From contig NZ_AP026442.1 of NCBI RefSeq assembly GCF_027923705.1, positions 2,356,001 through 2,420,000 of the forward strand: 64,000 nucleotides of DNA. Reading direction: 5' to 3'. This document shows positions 43,082 through 52,782 of the stretch, one piece after another. The notes beneath the pieces are model-generated. The model did not search any database. It was not told where the DNA came from and saw nothing but the letters and a program-made list of their open reading frames with translations. The DNA comes from Cellulomonas sp. NTE-D12 (GTDB taxonomy: Bacteria; Actinomycetota; Actinomycetes; Actinomycetales; Cellulomonadaceae). Every line of letters starts with the position of its first letter. The first letter of the stretch is position 1. The translations under genes were made by a program, and so were the position numbers.

Positions 43082-43849
43082 ATGTCGATCCAGCCAGCCG
43101 CTCTGACCACGACGCCGCCGCCCGACCCGCGTCCCGCCGGACCGCCACCGAAGGTGTGGCCCAGCGCCCGGCAGGCCCTCGCGGACGTCGTGCACGACGG
43201 CATGACCGTCGCCGTCGGCGGGTTCGGCCTCTCGGGGAACCCGACGAGCCTGATCACCGCGCTGCGGGACACCGGCGTGCGCGACCTGACGCTGGTCAGC
43301 AACAACATGGGCGTGGACGGCAAGGGCCTCGGCCTGCTGCTCGAGGCGGGTCAGGTGCGCCGGGTGCTCGCGTCCTACGTCGGTGAGAACAAGCGGTTCG
43401 CGGAGCAGTACCTCGACGGGTCGCTGGACGTGGAGTTCGTCCCGCAGGGCACGCTGGCCGAGCGGCTGCGCGCCGGGGGCGCGGGCATCCCGGCGTTCTA
43501 CACGCCGACCGGGGTGGGCACCCCGGTGGCGGACGGCAAGGACGAGGCGACGTTCGACGGGGTCCGCGCGATCCTCGAGCGCGGGATCGTCGCCGACCTC
43601 GCGCTGGTGCGCGCCCACCGCGCCGACGGCCAGGGCAACCTCCGCTACCGGCGCACGGCGCGCAACTTCAACCCCCTCGTCGCGACGGCCGGGCGGGTGA
43701 CGGTCGCCGAGGCCGAGACGATCGAGGCGGACTTCCTGGACCCCGACGACGTGCACACCCCGGGGATCTTCGTCCAGCGCCTGGTCCGCGTGGAGATCGC
43801 GGACAAGGACATCGAGCAGCGGACGGTGCGGCACCGTGTGGACGCGTGA
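43082..43849 (+). CDS. scoA: 3-oxoacid CoA-transferase, subunit A
   Basis: A 255-residue family I CoA-transferase alpha subunit. Signatures are [37 protein letters not shown], and [19 protein letters not shown]. With subunit B it moves CoA from succinyl-CoA (or another donor) to a 3-oxo acid such as acetoacetate or 3-oxoadipate. The 25-residue Pro-rich N-terminal extension is unusual; a start nearer [13 protein letters not shown] would be the standard length. Its 3' end overlaps subunit B by 14 bp. Confidence 0.88.
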   Translation: MSIQPAALTTTPPPDPRPAGPPPKVWPSARQALADVVHDGMTVAVGGFGLSGNPTSLITALRDTGVRDLTLVSNNMGVDGKGLGLLLEAGQVRRVLASYVGENKRFAEQYLDGSLDVEFVPQGTLAERLRAGGAGIPAFYTPTGVGTPVADGKDEATFDGVRAILERGIVADLALVRAHRADGQGNLRYRRTARNFNPLVATAGRVTVAEAETIEADFLDPDDVHTPGIFVQRLVRVEIADKDIEQRTVRHRVDA

Positions 43850-44471
43850 GCAGATGGCGGCCCTGGCCGCCCAGGAGCTCGAGGACGGGCAGTACGTGAA
43901 CCTCGGCATCGGCATTCCGACCCTCGTGGCGAACCACCTGCCGGAGGGGGTGCGCGTCGTCCTGCAGAGCGAGAACGGGATCCTCGGCATGGGTCCGTTC
44001 CCGTACGAGGGCGAGGAGGACGCCGACCTGATCAACGCCGGCAAGCAGACGGTGACGCTGCTGCCCGGCGCCTCGGTGTTCGACTCGGCGACCTCGTTCG
44101 GGATGATCCGCGGCGGCCACGTGCAGACGGCCGTCCTCGGCGCCCTGCAGGTCTCCGCGACCGGCGACCTGGCCAACTGGACCATCCCGGGCAGGCTGGT
44201 CAAGGGGATGGGTGGCGCGATGGACCTGGTCGCCGGCACGCCGCGGGTGATCGTGCTGACCGAGCACGTCGCCAAGGACGGCTCGCCCAAGATCGTCGAG
44301 CGGTGCGACCTGCCGCTCACCGGGGTCGGCGTCGTCGACCGGATCATCACGGACCGCGCGGTGCTTGACGTCACGGACGACGGCCTGGTGCTGCGCCGGG
44401 TCGCGCCCGGCCACACGGTCGACGAGCTGCGCGCCCTCACCGGCGCGCCGTTCCGCGAGGACCTCTCATGA
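43836..44471 (+). CDS. scoB: 3-oxoacid CoA-transferase, subunit B
   Basis: A 211-residue beta subunit. The catalytic glutamate lies in [16 protein letters not shown], preceded by [37 protein letters not shown] is also typical. It starts at a GTG inside the scoA gene and its stop overlaps the thiolase ATG, so all three are coupled. The likely physiological route is acetoacetate to acetoacetyl-CoA for the thiolase. Confidence 0.9.
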   Translation: MWTREQMAALAAQELEDGQYVNLGIGIPTLVANHLPEGVRVVLQSENGILGMGPFPYEGEEDADLINAGKQTVTLLPGASVFDSATSFGMIRGGHVQTAVLGALQVSATGDLANWTIPGRLVKGMGGAMDLVAGTPRVIVLTEHVAKDGSPKIVERCDLPLTGVGVVDRIITDRAVLDVTDDGLVLRRVAPGHTVDELRALTGAPFREDLS

Positions 44472-45652
44472 GCGTCGTCGTCGCCGGGTACGCACGTACG
44501 CCGTTCGCTCGCTACACCGGCGCGCTCGCGAGCGTCCCGGCGGTCGAGCTCGGAGCGGCGGCCGTCCGGGCGGCGCTCGCCCGGGCCGGGGTGGACCCGC
44601 ACGAGGTGGACCGCGTGGTCGCCGGTCAGGTGCTCCAGGGTGGTGCCGGTCAGAACCCCGCCCGCCAGGCAGCCGTCGCCGCCAGCATCCCGCTGACCGT
44701 CCCGGCGCTGACGCTCAACGCGGTCTGCCTGTCCGGCACCGAGGCCGTCGCGGCGGCCGCCGCGCTGCTCGCGTCCGGCGAGGCGCAGATCGTCGTCGCG
44801 CTCGGCATGGAGTCGATGTCCCTGGCGCCGCACGCCTGGCCCGGCGCCCGTGCCGGTGCCCGGTACGGCGCGGTCGAGCTGCTCGACACCCTCGAGCACG
44901 ACGGTCTGACCGATGCCTTCGAGCACAGGTCCATGGGCGCCTCGACGGAGGACGGCAACACCGACCTCGGGCTGGACCGTGCCTCGCAGGACGCCTGGGC
45001 GGCGCTCTCGCACCAGCGGGCGGAGGCGTCGCGCGACCTGGTCGCCCCGGAGATCACGCCTGTCGAGGTGGGTGGGCGTCGCCCCACCAGCGTCACGACC
45101 GACGACGGTGTGCGACCCGGCACCACGGTGGAGTCGCTGACCGCCCTGCGCCCGGCGTTCCGCCTCGACGGCACGATCACCGCCGGCAACTCCTCCCAGG
45201 TCACCGATGGCGCGGCGGCACTGGTTCTCATGACCTCGCAGGCTGCGGCCGACCGGGGCATCACCGGGCTGGCCACGGTCGAGGCGCACGCCCTCGTCGC
45301 CGGTCCGGACGTGCGGCTGCACGGCCAGCCCGCCGCCGCCATCCGCACCGCCCTGGCTCGCGTGGGCGCGACCCCCGCGGACCTGCGGGCGGTGGAGATC
45401 AACGAGGCGTTCGCGGCGGTCGCCGTGCACTCCACGGCGCAGCTGGGCGTGGACACCGCGATCGTCAACCCCTGGGGCGGGGCCATCGCGCTCGGCCACC
45501 CGATCGGCGCGTCGGGCGCCCGGATCGTCGGGACGCTGGCAAGGCAGCTCGTCGCCCTTCAGGAGTCCGGCCCGGACGCCCCGCTGGGTGCCGCCGGCAT
45601 CTGCGGCGGCGGCGGCCAGGGCAGCGCGATCGTCCTGCGCGCCATCGGCTGA
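44468..45652 (+). CDS. acetyl-CoA acetyltransferase (thiolase)
   Basis: A 394-residue thiolase. The acyl-accepting cysteine lies in [18 protein letters not shown], the histidine-containing region is [12 protein letters not shown] with [14 protein letters not shown], and the second cysteine is in [15 protein letters not shown]. It cleaves acetoacetyl-CoA to two acetyl-CoA, or 3-oxoadipyl-CoA to succinyl-CoA and acetyl-CoA. It completes a scoAB-thiolase operon. It is convergent with the aldehyde dehydrogenase gene, 27 bp away. Confidence 0.92.
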   Translation: MSVVVAGYARTPFARYTGALASVPAVELGAAAVRAALARAGVDPHEVDRVVAGQVLQGGAGQNPARQAAVAASIPLTVPALTLNAVCLSGTEAVAAAAALLASGEAQIVVALGMESMSLAPHAWPGARAGARYGAVELLDTLEHDGLTDAFEHRSMGASTEDGNTDLGLDRASQDAWAALSHQRAEASRDLVAPEITPVEVGGRRPTSVTTDDGVRPGTTVESLTALRPAFRLDGTITAGNSSQVTDGAAALVLMTSQAAADRGITGLATVEAHALVAGPDVRLHGQPAAAIRTALARVGATPADLRAVEINEAFAAVAVHSTAQLGVDTAIVNPWGGAIALGHPIGASGARIVGTLARQLVALQESGPDAPLGAAGICGGGGQGSAIVLRAIG

Positions 45653-45679
45653 GCGGTTCATCGCACCGGCCGCCCCTGC

Positions 45680-47107
45680 TCAGGCGGTCAGCGCGATGTA
45701 CTGCTCCTCGAGGTACTCCAGGATCCCCTCGGAGCTGCCCTCGCGGCCCAGGCCGCTCTGCTTCACCCCGCCGAACGGTGCCGCCGGGTCGCTGACCACG
45801 CCGCGGTTGACGGCGACCATCCCCGACTCGAGCCGCCGCGCGACGGCCACCGCGTCGCGCTCCTCGCCGAAGACGTACGCCATCAGCCCGTACTCGGTGT
45901 CGTTGGCCATCCGGACGGCCTCGTCCACGTCGTGGTAGCGGACCACCGAGGTGACGGGCCCGAAGATCTCCTGGGTGGTGATCGCGGACCCGTGCCGCAC
46001 CCCGGTGAGCAGCGTCGGCGCGTAGAACGCACCGCCCTGCGGCGCCGATCCCCCGGTGACGACGGTGGCGCCCTCGGCCACCGCCGAGTCCACGAGCGAG
46101 GCGACCTTGTCCCGCTCCGCGACGGACACCAGCGCACCGAGGTCGTTGCCCCGGTCCAGGCCGGAGCCCACCCGGTACGCGGCCAGCTCGGCGGACACCC
46201 GCTCGACGAAGTCGTCGTGCAGCGAGTCGTGCACGTAGAAGCGGTTCGCCGCGGTGCAGGCGGAACCGCCGTTGCGCATCTTCGCCTGCAGGGACCCGGC
46301 GACCGCGACGTCCAGGTCGGCTCCCGGCAGAACGACGACGGGGGCGTTGCCGCCCAGCTCCATCGAGGCGCTCACCACGCGGTCGGCGCAGGCGTGCAGC
46401 AGCGCACGGCCCACCTCCGTGGACCCGGTGAACGAGAGCTTGCGCACCTCCGGACGGGCGAGCATCGCCGCGACCAGCGGTCCGGTCGGCACCGGGGTCA
46501 CGAGGTTCACCACACCCTTGGGCACGCCGACGCGGCGGAGCACGTCGACGACGTAGGCGGCCGTCAGCGGCGTCTCGCGGGCGGGCTTCAGGATCGTGGT
46601 GCACCCGGCTGCGAGCGCGGGACCGAGCTTGCGGGTGGCCATCGCGGCCGGGAAGTTCCACGGAGTGACCAGCAGGCTCACGCCGATCGGGCGACGGTCG
46701 ACGACGATGCGCTTGTCCCCGGACGGCGACAGCCGGTAGTCCCCGGGGATCCGGACGGCCTCCTCGGCGAACCAGCGGAAGAACTCCTTGGCGTAGCCCG
46801 CCTCCCCCATGGCGTCGCTCCAGGACTTGCCGTTCTCGCGCACCATGATCTCGGCGAACAGCTCGACCTCGTCCGTCAGCACCTCGTAGGCGGCCCGCAG
46901 CAGCTCGCCGCGCGCGCGCGGCGCCGTCGCCGCCCACGACTCCCGAGCTGCGGCCGCCGCGTCGACCGCCGCCATGCAGTCCGCCTCCGTGGCCACCGCG
47001 AACCGGGCGAGCACCGACAGGTCCGAGGGGTCCACGACGTCGAACCGGTCGCCCTCCGAGCCGGGGCGCCACTCGCCGTCGATGAAGAGGTCCGTCAGAA
47101 GGTTCAC
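45680..47107 (-). CDS. aldehyde dehydrogenase, succinate-semialdehyde type
   Basis: A 475-residue NAD(P)-dependent aldehyde dehydrogenase. It has VTPWNFPAAMATRKLGPALAA and LSFTGSTEVGRALL for cofactor binding, the general-base Glu in SMELGGNAPVVVL, and the catalytic Cys in NGGSACTAANRFYV. The pattern is close to GabD-type enzymes. The GTG start overlaps the stop of the Fe-type dehydrogenase (GTGA). Together they could oxidise an alcohol through the aldehyde to an acid. Confidence 0.88.
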   Translation of the reverse strand: MNLLTDLFIDGEWRPGSEGDRFDVVDPSDLSVLARFAVATEADCMAAVDAAAAARESWAATAPRARGELLRAAYEVLTDEVELFAEIMVRENGKSWSDAMGEAGYAKEFFRWFAEEAVRIPGDYRLSPSGDKRIVVDRRPIGVSLLVTPWNFPAAMATRKLGPALAAGCTTILKPARETPLTAAYVVDVLRRVGVPKGVVNLVTPVPTGPLVAAMLARPEVRKLSFTGSTEVGRALLHACADRVVSASMELGGNAPVVVLPGADLDVAVAGSLQAKMRNGGSACTAANRFYVHDSLHDDFVERVSAELAAYRVGSGLDRGNDLGALVSVAERDKVASLVDSAVAEGATVVTGGSAPQGGAFYAPTLLTGVRHGSAITTQEIFGPVTSVVRYHDVDEAVRMANDTEYGLMAYVFGEERDAVAVARRLESGMVAVNRGVVSDPAAPFGGVKQSGLGREGSSEGILEYLEEQYIALTA

Positions 47108-48336
47108 CGGGTGCTCCGTTCGCGCAGGGCGCCCACGTGGGCGCGTTCGAGGATGCCGAGCAGCAGCCCGTGCGTGACCGGCACGGGCGCGATCGCCACG
47201 AGCCGCGCGGACGCCAGGCCCAGCTCGGCGATGCGGGACAGCTGGTCGGCCGTCACGCCGAGGTCGGCGAGGGAGCCGGGGAGCCCGATCTCGCCGTTGA
47301 TCCGGACGATGGCCGAGATCGCGTCGTCGACCCGCCCGGCCGTGGAGGGTGCCGACGATCCCAGGGCCGCACCCAGCTCGGCGAGCCGCCGGTCCGTCTC
47401 CTGCTCGCCGCGGATCGCCTCGAGCACGTACGGCAGCAGCAGGCCGGTGCCGAGACCGTGGGGGGTGTGCGTGAGCGCGCCGACCGGGTACTGCAGCGCG
47501 TGCGACAGGTGCGTGCCCGTCGCGCCGAACGACATCCCACCGAGCAGGCTGCCGTAGGCCAGGTTCGCCCGCGCCTCCCGGTGCTGCGGGTCGCGGACGG
47601 CCACGGGCAGCCAGCGGGCCAGCCGCCCTGCCGCCTCGAGCGCGATCGTGTCCGAGAACACGTTCCGGCCCGTGAAGACCGGCAGCACGCCGTCCCACGG
47701 CGGCGACAGCGGGGCCGCCGTGTACGACTCGACGACGTGCACCAACGCGTCGATGCCGGAGTGCGCGGTGACGCCGGCCGGCGCACCCAGTGCCAGCTCG
47801 CTGTCCACCACGGCCGCCGCCGGCACCAGGTACAGGCTGGAGATGCCGACCTTCAGCTCCCGGTCGGGGTCCGAGACCACCGCGACGGGTGTCACCTCCG
47901 ACCCGGTGCCCGCCGTCGTCGGCACCGCCACCACCGGGGTGACCGGGCCGGGGACCGCGTTCTCGCCGTAGTACCGGTTCAGCGGACCCCCGTGCGCCGC
48001 GAGCAGCGCCACCAGCTTGGCGGCGTCGAGCACGCTGCCGCCGCCGACCGCCAGGATCACGTCCGGGGCGTAGGCCCGCGCGAGGTCACCGGAGGCGTCG
48101 AGCGACGCCGCCGGCAGCTCCGGCTGCACGTCGGTGGACACGCGCACCTCCAGGCCGGCGCCTCGGAGCGCCCCGAGGAGCTCCGCGAACAACGGCGTGC
48201 CGGCGACGTACGGGTCGACCAGCGCGAGGGCACGCCTCCCGTACCCGGCGAGCAGCGTGGGCAGCTGGGCGCGTGAGCCTTCACCGACATGGATACGTGC
48301 GGGCAGGCGCAGCGTGCCCACAGCTGACGTGCTCAT
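47104..48336 (-). CDS. iron-containing alcohol dehydrogenase / maleylacetate reductase family
   Basis: A 410-residue group III dehydrogenase. The NAD-binding motif is ILAVGGGSVLDAAKLVAL, and VPTTAGTGSEVTPVAV is conserved. Metal-binding histidines lie in AHSGIDALVHVVESY and THTPHGLGTGLLLPYV. GAGGAG precedes the ATG. It is encoded between the cyclase and the aldehyde dehydrogenase in the IclR1 operon. 4-Hydroxybutyrate, 1,3-propanediol or maleylacetate are possible substrates; the sequence alone does not decide. Confidence 0.87.
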   Translation of the reverse strand: MSTSAVGTLRLPARIHVGEGSRAQLPTLLAGYGRRALALVDPYVAGTPLFAELLGALRGAGLEVRVSTDVQPELPAASLDASGDLARAYAPDVILAVGGGSVLDAAKLVALLAAHGGPLNRYYGENAVPGPVTPVVAVPTTAGTGSEVTPVAVVSDPDRELKVGISSLYLVPAAAVVDSELALGAPAGVTAHSGIDALVHVVESYTAAPLSPPWDGVLPVFTGRNVFSDTIALEAAGRLARWLPVAVRDPQHREARANLAYGSLLGGMSFGATGTHLSHALQYPVGALTHTPHGLGTGLLLPYVLEAIRGEQETDRRLAELGAALGSSAPSTAGRVDDAISAIVRINGEIGLPGSLADLGVTADQLSRIAELGLASARLVAIAPVPVTHGLLLGILERAHVGALRERSTR

Positions 48337-48391
48337 GGGGATCTCCTCGGATGCGGTCGCCCCGCGCCGACGGGCGCGGTGGCGGTAGGCG

Positions 48392-49366
48392 CTACTTGAT
48401 CGCGATGGCGTTGGGCGGCGACCCGACCCCGCCGATGACGTGAAGGGGCTTCACGGTGAGGAAGAACTCCCGGACACCGTCCGCCGCACAGTCCGCCGCG
48501 AGCTCGTCGAGCCTCCACAGCTCGCCCACCGCCATCCCCAGCAGGGCGATGAGCGGCCGGTGCAGCATGCCGCTGTGGTCCACGCCCTTCTCGGGGGCCG
48601 CCTCGCCGGGAACGCGGAAGTCCGACTCGACCACGGGATCGGCCTCCACGGCCAGGTTGTCGGCGGCCACCAGGGCCACCTCGCGGTCCCAGAGCCACCG
48701 CAGCACGTCCTCGCGCTGGGCGAGCCCGGGCGACAACCGCCACGGCGTGGCGGCCCGCTGCTCCGGTGTCCGGTGCAGGTAGTCCTCCGCCCAGCCCGTG
48801 CGCAGCAGCACCATGTCGCCGCCGTGGAAGTCGACGCCCTGGGCGGCCGCGATGCGGTCGAGCATCGCCGCGTCGAGCGCGACCGTGGACGCCGTGCGGT
48901 ACTCGACCCCTTCCTCCTCGAAGAACCGCGGCACGTCGAGCAGCACGCCCCGTCCTACGATCCCTCGCTCCGCCCACGCGTGGATGCCCAGAGCGGTCGA
49001 GTCCGCTGTGTTGTCCTGGGCCGCGAGCCCGCCGTAGAAGCCGTGCACGGGATGGCCGATGTGGCGCAGGGCGTCCAGCTGGCTGGACGACTGCAGGTAG
49101 AAGGAGTCCAGCCAGTCGTCGCGGTGGAACTCGTTGTTGGCGAACACGTGGTGCTCGAGTGGTCGGCGGGTCCCCGTGGGGTACGGCTCGAACGCCGTCA
49201 CGGGGTAGTCCAGCCCGAACCGGCGGCCCGTCCGCACCAGGCGAGCGGCCGCCGCGACCCTCTCGGGGGTCAGGTGGTTGATGGTGCCGAGCTGGTCGTC
49301 CGGGCCGAAGACCTGCCAGCTGGAGAACGGGGGCGTCGCGGCGGCCAGGTCATCGTAGGTCGGCAA
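48392..49366 (-). CDS. cyclase-family (kynurenine formamidase-like) hydrolase
   Basis: A 324-residue protein of the putative cyclase family (PF04199), metal-dependent hydrolases that open or close amide or lactone rings. WQVFGPDDQLGTINHLTPERV is typical. The usual HxGTHxDxxxH site is represented by SSSQLDALRHIGHPVHG, where the first histidine and the GTH are replaced, so metal binding may differ. The start is a TTG with a GAGGGGGG ribosome binding site, inside the end of the IclR1 gene. It is part of the IclR1-cyclase-ADH-ALDH operon. Confidence 0.78.
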   Translation of the reverse strand: MPTYDDLAAATPPFSSWQVFGPDDQLGTINHLTPERVAAAARLVRTGRRFGLDYPVTAFEPYPTGTRRPLEHHVFANNEFHRDDWLDSFYLQSSSQLDALRHIGHPVHGFYGGLAAQDNTADSTALGIHAWAERGIVGRGVLLDVPRFFEEEGVEYRTASTVALDAAMLDRIAAAQGVDFHGGDMVLLRTGWAEDYLHRTPEQRAATPWRLSPGLAQREDVLRWLWDREVALVAADNLAVEADPVVESDFRVPGEAAPEKGVDHSGMLHRPLIALLGMAVGELWRLDELAADCAADGVREFFLTVKPLHVIGGVGSPPNAIAIK

Positions 49367-50135
49367 CTGGTCCCCCCTCGGCTCTGCCGCCGAGCTCAGC
49401 GCTGAGCTCGGCCGCCTTCCTGGTCAACGTCGCGACCAGGGGTCCACGCCGCTCCGCCCCGGCCAGCTGGTCGGCGCCGAGCACCGCCAACGTGGCGCAG
49501 ATGCCCTCCTCGTCGAACACGGGCGCCGCCGCTGCGAACAGACCGTCCGGCAGGCCGACGACGCACGACCCGGTTCGACGCACCGTGTAGATCGCCGCCT
49601 CCATCTCGGCCCGCTGCTCCTCCGACAGCCCTGCCAGGACCCGCTCGGCGACGTGCTGGTCCGCCAGGTGCGCGAGGAACACCCTCGTCTGCGACGCCGT
49701 GACGTCCAGGAGCGTCCCGGGGTGGACCGTCACCACGACGGAGCGTGACGTGTCCTCCTGGGTGAGGGCGACGACCGGCCCGCGGGCGCCCCACAGGCTG
49801 AGCACGGCCGTCATGCCGGTCGCCGTGCTGAGCTCCGCGAGGTACGGCGGGGCCACGTCGACCACGCGCCGCCGGCCGAGGGCCTGGATGCCGAGCTGCA
49901 GCATCAGGCCACCGAGGACGAAGCCACCACGGCGGCGTCCCCTCTCCAGGATGCCGGCAGTGACCAGCGACGTGCAGTAGCGATAGGCGGTGGTCCGGTT
50001 CAGCCCGAGCTGTTCGGCGACGTCCAGAGCCGTCAGCTCCGTGGTGTGGGGGCCGAACAGGCCCAGGATCTGACCGACTCGGGACACGGACTGGATGTCG
50101 AAGCTCGTGCCCTCGGCCGCCTCATTGTTCGCCAT
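49350..50135 (-). CDS. IclR-family regulator 1
   Basis: A 261-residue IclR protein. The winged helix is LTALDVAEQLGLNRTTAYRYCTSLVTAGIL, and the effector domain has TGMTAVLSLWGARGPVVAL and PGTLLDVTASQTRVFLA. The ATG at 50135 has no ribosome binding site but lies six bases after TACCAT, so a leaderless mRNA is likely; an upstream ATG at 50153 would overlap the operator-like site. The gene leads the cyclase-ADH-ALDH operon and probably represses itself through the site at 50148. Confidence 0.87.
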   Translation of the reverse strand: MANNEAAEGTSFDIQSVSRVGQILGLFGPHTTELTALDVAEQLGLNRTTAYRYCTSLVTAGILERGRRRGGFVLGGLMLQLGIQALGRRRVVDVAPPYLAELSTATGMTAVLSLWGARGPVVALTQEDTSRSVVVTVHPGTLLDVTASQTRVFLAHLADQHVAERVLAGLSEEQRAEMEAAIYTVRRTGSCVVGLPDGLFAAAAPVFDEEGICATLAVLGADQLAGAERRGPLVATLTRKAAELSAELGGRAEGGPVADLR

Positions 50136-50147
50136 GGCGGGATGGTA

Positions 50148-50165
50148 TTTCATATGGAGAACATC
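50148..50165. promoter_or_regulatory. operator-like site A1 upstream of IclR1
   Basis: TTTCATATGGAGAACATC matches the site at 51550-51567 in 14 of 18 positions (shared core TTCAYATGKAGAACAT). It lies directly upstream of the TACCAT -10 box of the IclR1 gene, where binding would block transcription. It is probably the IclR1 operator. Confidence 0.5.
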
Positions 50166-50206
50166 TCCGGCGGTCCGGGACACGGCTTCGGTCAGCATCC
50201 GACGGC

Positions 50207-51322
50207 TCAGCCCGCGAGCCAGTTGGTCAGCTTCTTGGTCACGTCGTTGAAGTTCTTCGCGTACCAGGGGATGTCCTGGATCACTGTCTTGCCGGTGTTC
50301 ACCTTCCCGAAGACCTCCACCTGCGCGGCATTCACGTCGAGCTTCGGCGTCGCCTTCTTGTTGATCGGCGCCACGCCGAGCAGCTCGGAGATCTTGGCCA
50401 CCTGCGCCGGCTCCACGACGCTCGACACGAACTGCTCCGCCGCCTCCTTGTGCGCCGACCCCTTCGGGATGGCGAAGGCGTTGATCGAAGCGACCGTGAC
50501 GTCCCACACCACCGTGAGCTTCTGGCCCTGCGCCAGCTGGGGCACCACGCGCGAGTCCGGCAGGAAGAACATGTCCACCTGGTCGGAGGCGACGGCCTGC
50601 TGCAGCGCGCCCACGTTCGGCGCGAACGTCGTGTCGTTGCGGATCGTGCCGAGCTTCTTCAGCGCCCGGTCGACGTCCAGCGGGTAGAGGGACCCGGGCG
50701 CGACGCCGTCGCCGAGGAGCGCGTACTCCAGGATGCCGTTCTGCAGGTTGGTGACCATGCCACGCCGGCCGGGGAAGTTCTTGGTGTCGAAGAAGTCGGC
50801 GACCGTCTTCGGACCCTTTCCGGCCGGGAAGGCGTCAGTTCGGTAGACCAGCGGCGTCGCATTGATCCAGTTGCCGATGTAGCACTTGCCCACGGCACCG
50901 TCGACCAGGTCGCCCTTGACCGCGGACAGGTCGAGCTGCAGGGGCTCGAAGAGCGTGCCGCAGTTCTGCTCCGCCGCGTAGGGCGCCGTCGCCAGGACGT
51001 CCCACTGGACCCGGCCGCTCTCGACCTGGGCCTTCACCTGCGCCACGTCGGGCGGGGAGGTGTTGACGAACGTGACGTTCGGGTGGGCCTGCGTGTACGG
51101 CTTCTGCCAGGCGGAGATCATCGCGTCCTGGCCGCTGCCGCCGTAGCCGACGAACGTCAGCGTGACGGGCTTGTCACCGCCCCCTGCCGTGCCCGTCGCC
51201 TGGCCGGCGCCGGTGCCGGCACCCGCCCCGGGAGCGGGGACCTGCGTGCTGCACGCCGCCAGGAGGCACAGGGCGGCGGTCGCCGCCGCGGTCGCGAGGC
51301 TGGTACGTGATCGGGACACCAT
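50207..51322 (-). CDS. ABC transporter substrate-binding lipoprotein, PotD/spermidine-putrescine-like
   Basis: A 371-residue lipoprotein: signal peptide with lipobox CLLAAC, a Gly/Ala/Thr linker, then an extracellular solute-binding domain of the PotD/iron type (LTFVGYGGSGQDAMISAWQK, WDVLATAPYAAEQ, NWINATPLVYRTDAFPAG, FPGRRGMVTNLQNGILEYAL). The ATG at 51322 has GGAGG eight bases upstream; one at 51328 is possible. It is transcribed apart from its ATPase and permeases by a 278-bp gap full of operator-like repeats. The ligand is unknown. Confidence 0.85.
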   Translation of the reverse strand: MVSRSRTSLATAAATAALCLLAACSTQVPAPGAGAGTGAGQATGTAGGGDKPVTLTFVGYGGSGQDAMISAWQKPYTQAHPNVTFVNTSPPDVAQVKAQVESGRVQWDVLATAPYAAEQNCGTLFEPLQLDLSAVKGDLVDGAVGKCYIGNWINATPLVYRTDAFPAGKGPKTVADFFDTKNFPGRRGMVTNLQNGILEYALLGDGVAPGSLYPLDVDRALKKLGTIRNDTTFAPNVGALQQAVASDQVDMFFLPDSRVVPQLAQGQKLTVVWDVTVASINAFAIPKGSAHKEAAEQFVSSVVEPAQVAKISELLGVAPINKKATPKLDVNAAQVEVFGKVNTGKTVIQDIPWYAKNFNDVTKKLTNWLAG

Positions 51323-51445
51323 CGTCATTTCCTCCAGGTCCAGGGCTGCTGCGGGGCCGTCGCGCCGTCCGAGGGATAGTGGGCGACCCGACGTTGGGCC
51401 GCTGCGCGGACGGGCTACGGGCTTCGTGAGGCTGAGCCGTCGTCT

Positions 51446-51483
51446 GTTCGCGATACGAACTGACGTCTACGCGATATGAACAG
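51446..51483. promoter_or_regulatory. operator-like sites B1 and B2 upstream of the binding protein
   Basis: GTTCG-CGATA-CGAAC (51446-51460) is a perfect 5-5-5 inverted repeat. The core GCGATAYGAAC occurs at 51450 and again at 51471, 21 bases apart, or two helical turns. The same core appears beside the IclR2 gene, which suggests IclR2 control of the importer. Confidence 0.55.
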
Positions 51484-51549
51484 TGTAGTGGTGCGCCGCA
51501 CTCAGCGACAAGTGGTCAGTCCGTTCGAGTTGCGGGATGCGAATTCCGT

Positions 51550-51567
51550 GTTCACATGTAGAACATG
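51550..51567. promoter_or_regulatory. operator-like site A2
   Basis: GTTCACATGTAGAACATG contains the inverted repeat GTTC-N7-GAAC and matches the IclR1 upstream site at 50148 in 14 of 18 positions. It lies in the 278-bp gap upstream of the binding-protein gene. The rest of this gap shows no gene. Confidence 0.5.
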
Positions 51568-51606
51568 CCTCGCGCGGGCGACCGTGCCGTCGTCGCGGCG
51601 TCCCCG

Positions 51607-52782
51607 TCACGCCGCGACGACGCGCGCCCGCTCCGGCATCCACCAGGCCTGCACCCGGTCGCCGATCGACAGCGCCGCACCGAACGCGTCGAGGCGCGCA
51701 CGCCCCGGGGCACCGACGGAGCCGAGGTTCAGCAGCAGCGTCCGGTACGGCCCCATGAACTCGACGTCGCGCACCGTCGCCGCGACGCAGTTCGCTCCCG
51801 GCGGCACGTCCGCCTGGTCGAGGGCGATGCCGAGGTCCTCGGGCCGCACCACGATCGCCCTGCGCTCCCGCACCCCCGGATGGGCCGCCACGGTGGTCGG
51901 CGCCACCGCGAGCGTGCGCCCGTCCCAGCCGGCGGAGCGTCCGTCCCAGCGGGCCGTGTCCCCGGCCGTCCCGCCGCCGATGTCCAGGACGTTCGAGTCG
52001 CCGAGGAACCGCGCCGTGAACAGCGTCTCCGGCTCGCGGTACAGCTGCTCGGGCGTGCCGACCTGCTCGATGCGCCCGTCGTGGAACAGCGCGATGCGGT
52101 CCGACAGGTTCATCGCCTCCTCCTGGTCGTGCGTGACGAACACGAACGTCGAGCCGACCTCGCGGTGGATGCGCCGGATCTCCGTCTGAAGGGCCGCCCG
52201 CAGGTTGCGGTCCAGCGCCCCGAGCGGCTCGTCGAGCAGCAGCGCCGTGGGGTTGAAGACGATCGCCCGGGCCAGCGCGACGCGCTGCTGCTGACCACCG
52301 GAGAGCTGGGCCGGGTACGTGTCGTCGCGGCCGGTCAGCTGGACCAGCTCGAGGACCTCGGCCACCTTCCGACGGATCTCCGCCTTGTCCATCCGCCGCT
52401 CCTGCAGCGGGTACGCGACGTTCTGCACCACGGTCATGTGCGGGAACAGCGCGTAGTTCTGGAAGAGCATGCCGAGGTTGCGGCGGTGCGGAGGGAGGGC
52501 GCCGACGTCCCGCCCGTTGAAGGCGATGGTGCCCTCGGTGAGCGTCTCGAAGCCGGCGATCAGGTTGAGCGTGGTCGTCTTGCCCGACCCGGACGGCCCC
52601 AGCAGGGTCATGAACTCGCCGGGCTCCACCGTCAGGGACACGTCGTCCACCGCGAGGGTCGCGATGCCGTAGTCCTTGGTGACGTGCTCCAGGCGGATCT
52701 GGGTGCCGCGCGCCGTCAGGTCGGACGCGGCGCCGGGCGCGTCGAGGGAGCGGGCCGTCGTGCGGGGGGACTGGAGGGTCAT
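51607..52782 (-). CDS. ABC ATP-binding protein, PotA-like
   Basis: A 391-residue ATPase with a C-terminal TOBE-type regulatory domain. Walker A is GPSGSGKTTTLNL, the Q-loop LFQNYALFPHM, signature LSGGQQQRVALARAI, Walker B LLLDEPLGALD, H-loop VTHDQEEAMNLSDR. The ATG has AAGGAG upstream and overlaps the permease stop. Length and the TOBE tail fit the spermidine/putrescine/iron importer class. Confidence 0.9.
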   Translation of the reverse strand: MTLQSPRTTARSLDAPGAASDLTARGTQIRLEHVTKDYGIATLAVDDVSLTVEPGEFMTLLGPSGSGKTTTLNLIAGFETLTEGTIAFNGRDVGALPPHRRNLGMLFQNYALFPHMTVVQNVAYPLQERRMDKAEIRRKVAEVLELVQLTGRDDTYPAQLSGGQQQRVALARAIVFNPTALLLDEPLGALDRNLRAALQTEIRRIHREVGSTFVFVTHDQEEAMNLSDRIALFHDGRIEQVGTPEQLYREPETLFTARFLGDSNVLDIGGGTAGDTARWDGRSAGWDGRTLAVAPTTVAAHPGVRERRAIVVRPEDLGIALDQADVPPGANCVAATVRDVEFMGPYRTLLLNLGSVGAPGRARLDAFGAALSIGDRVQAWWMPERARVVAA

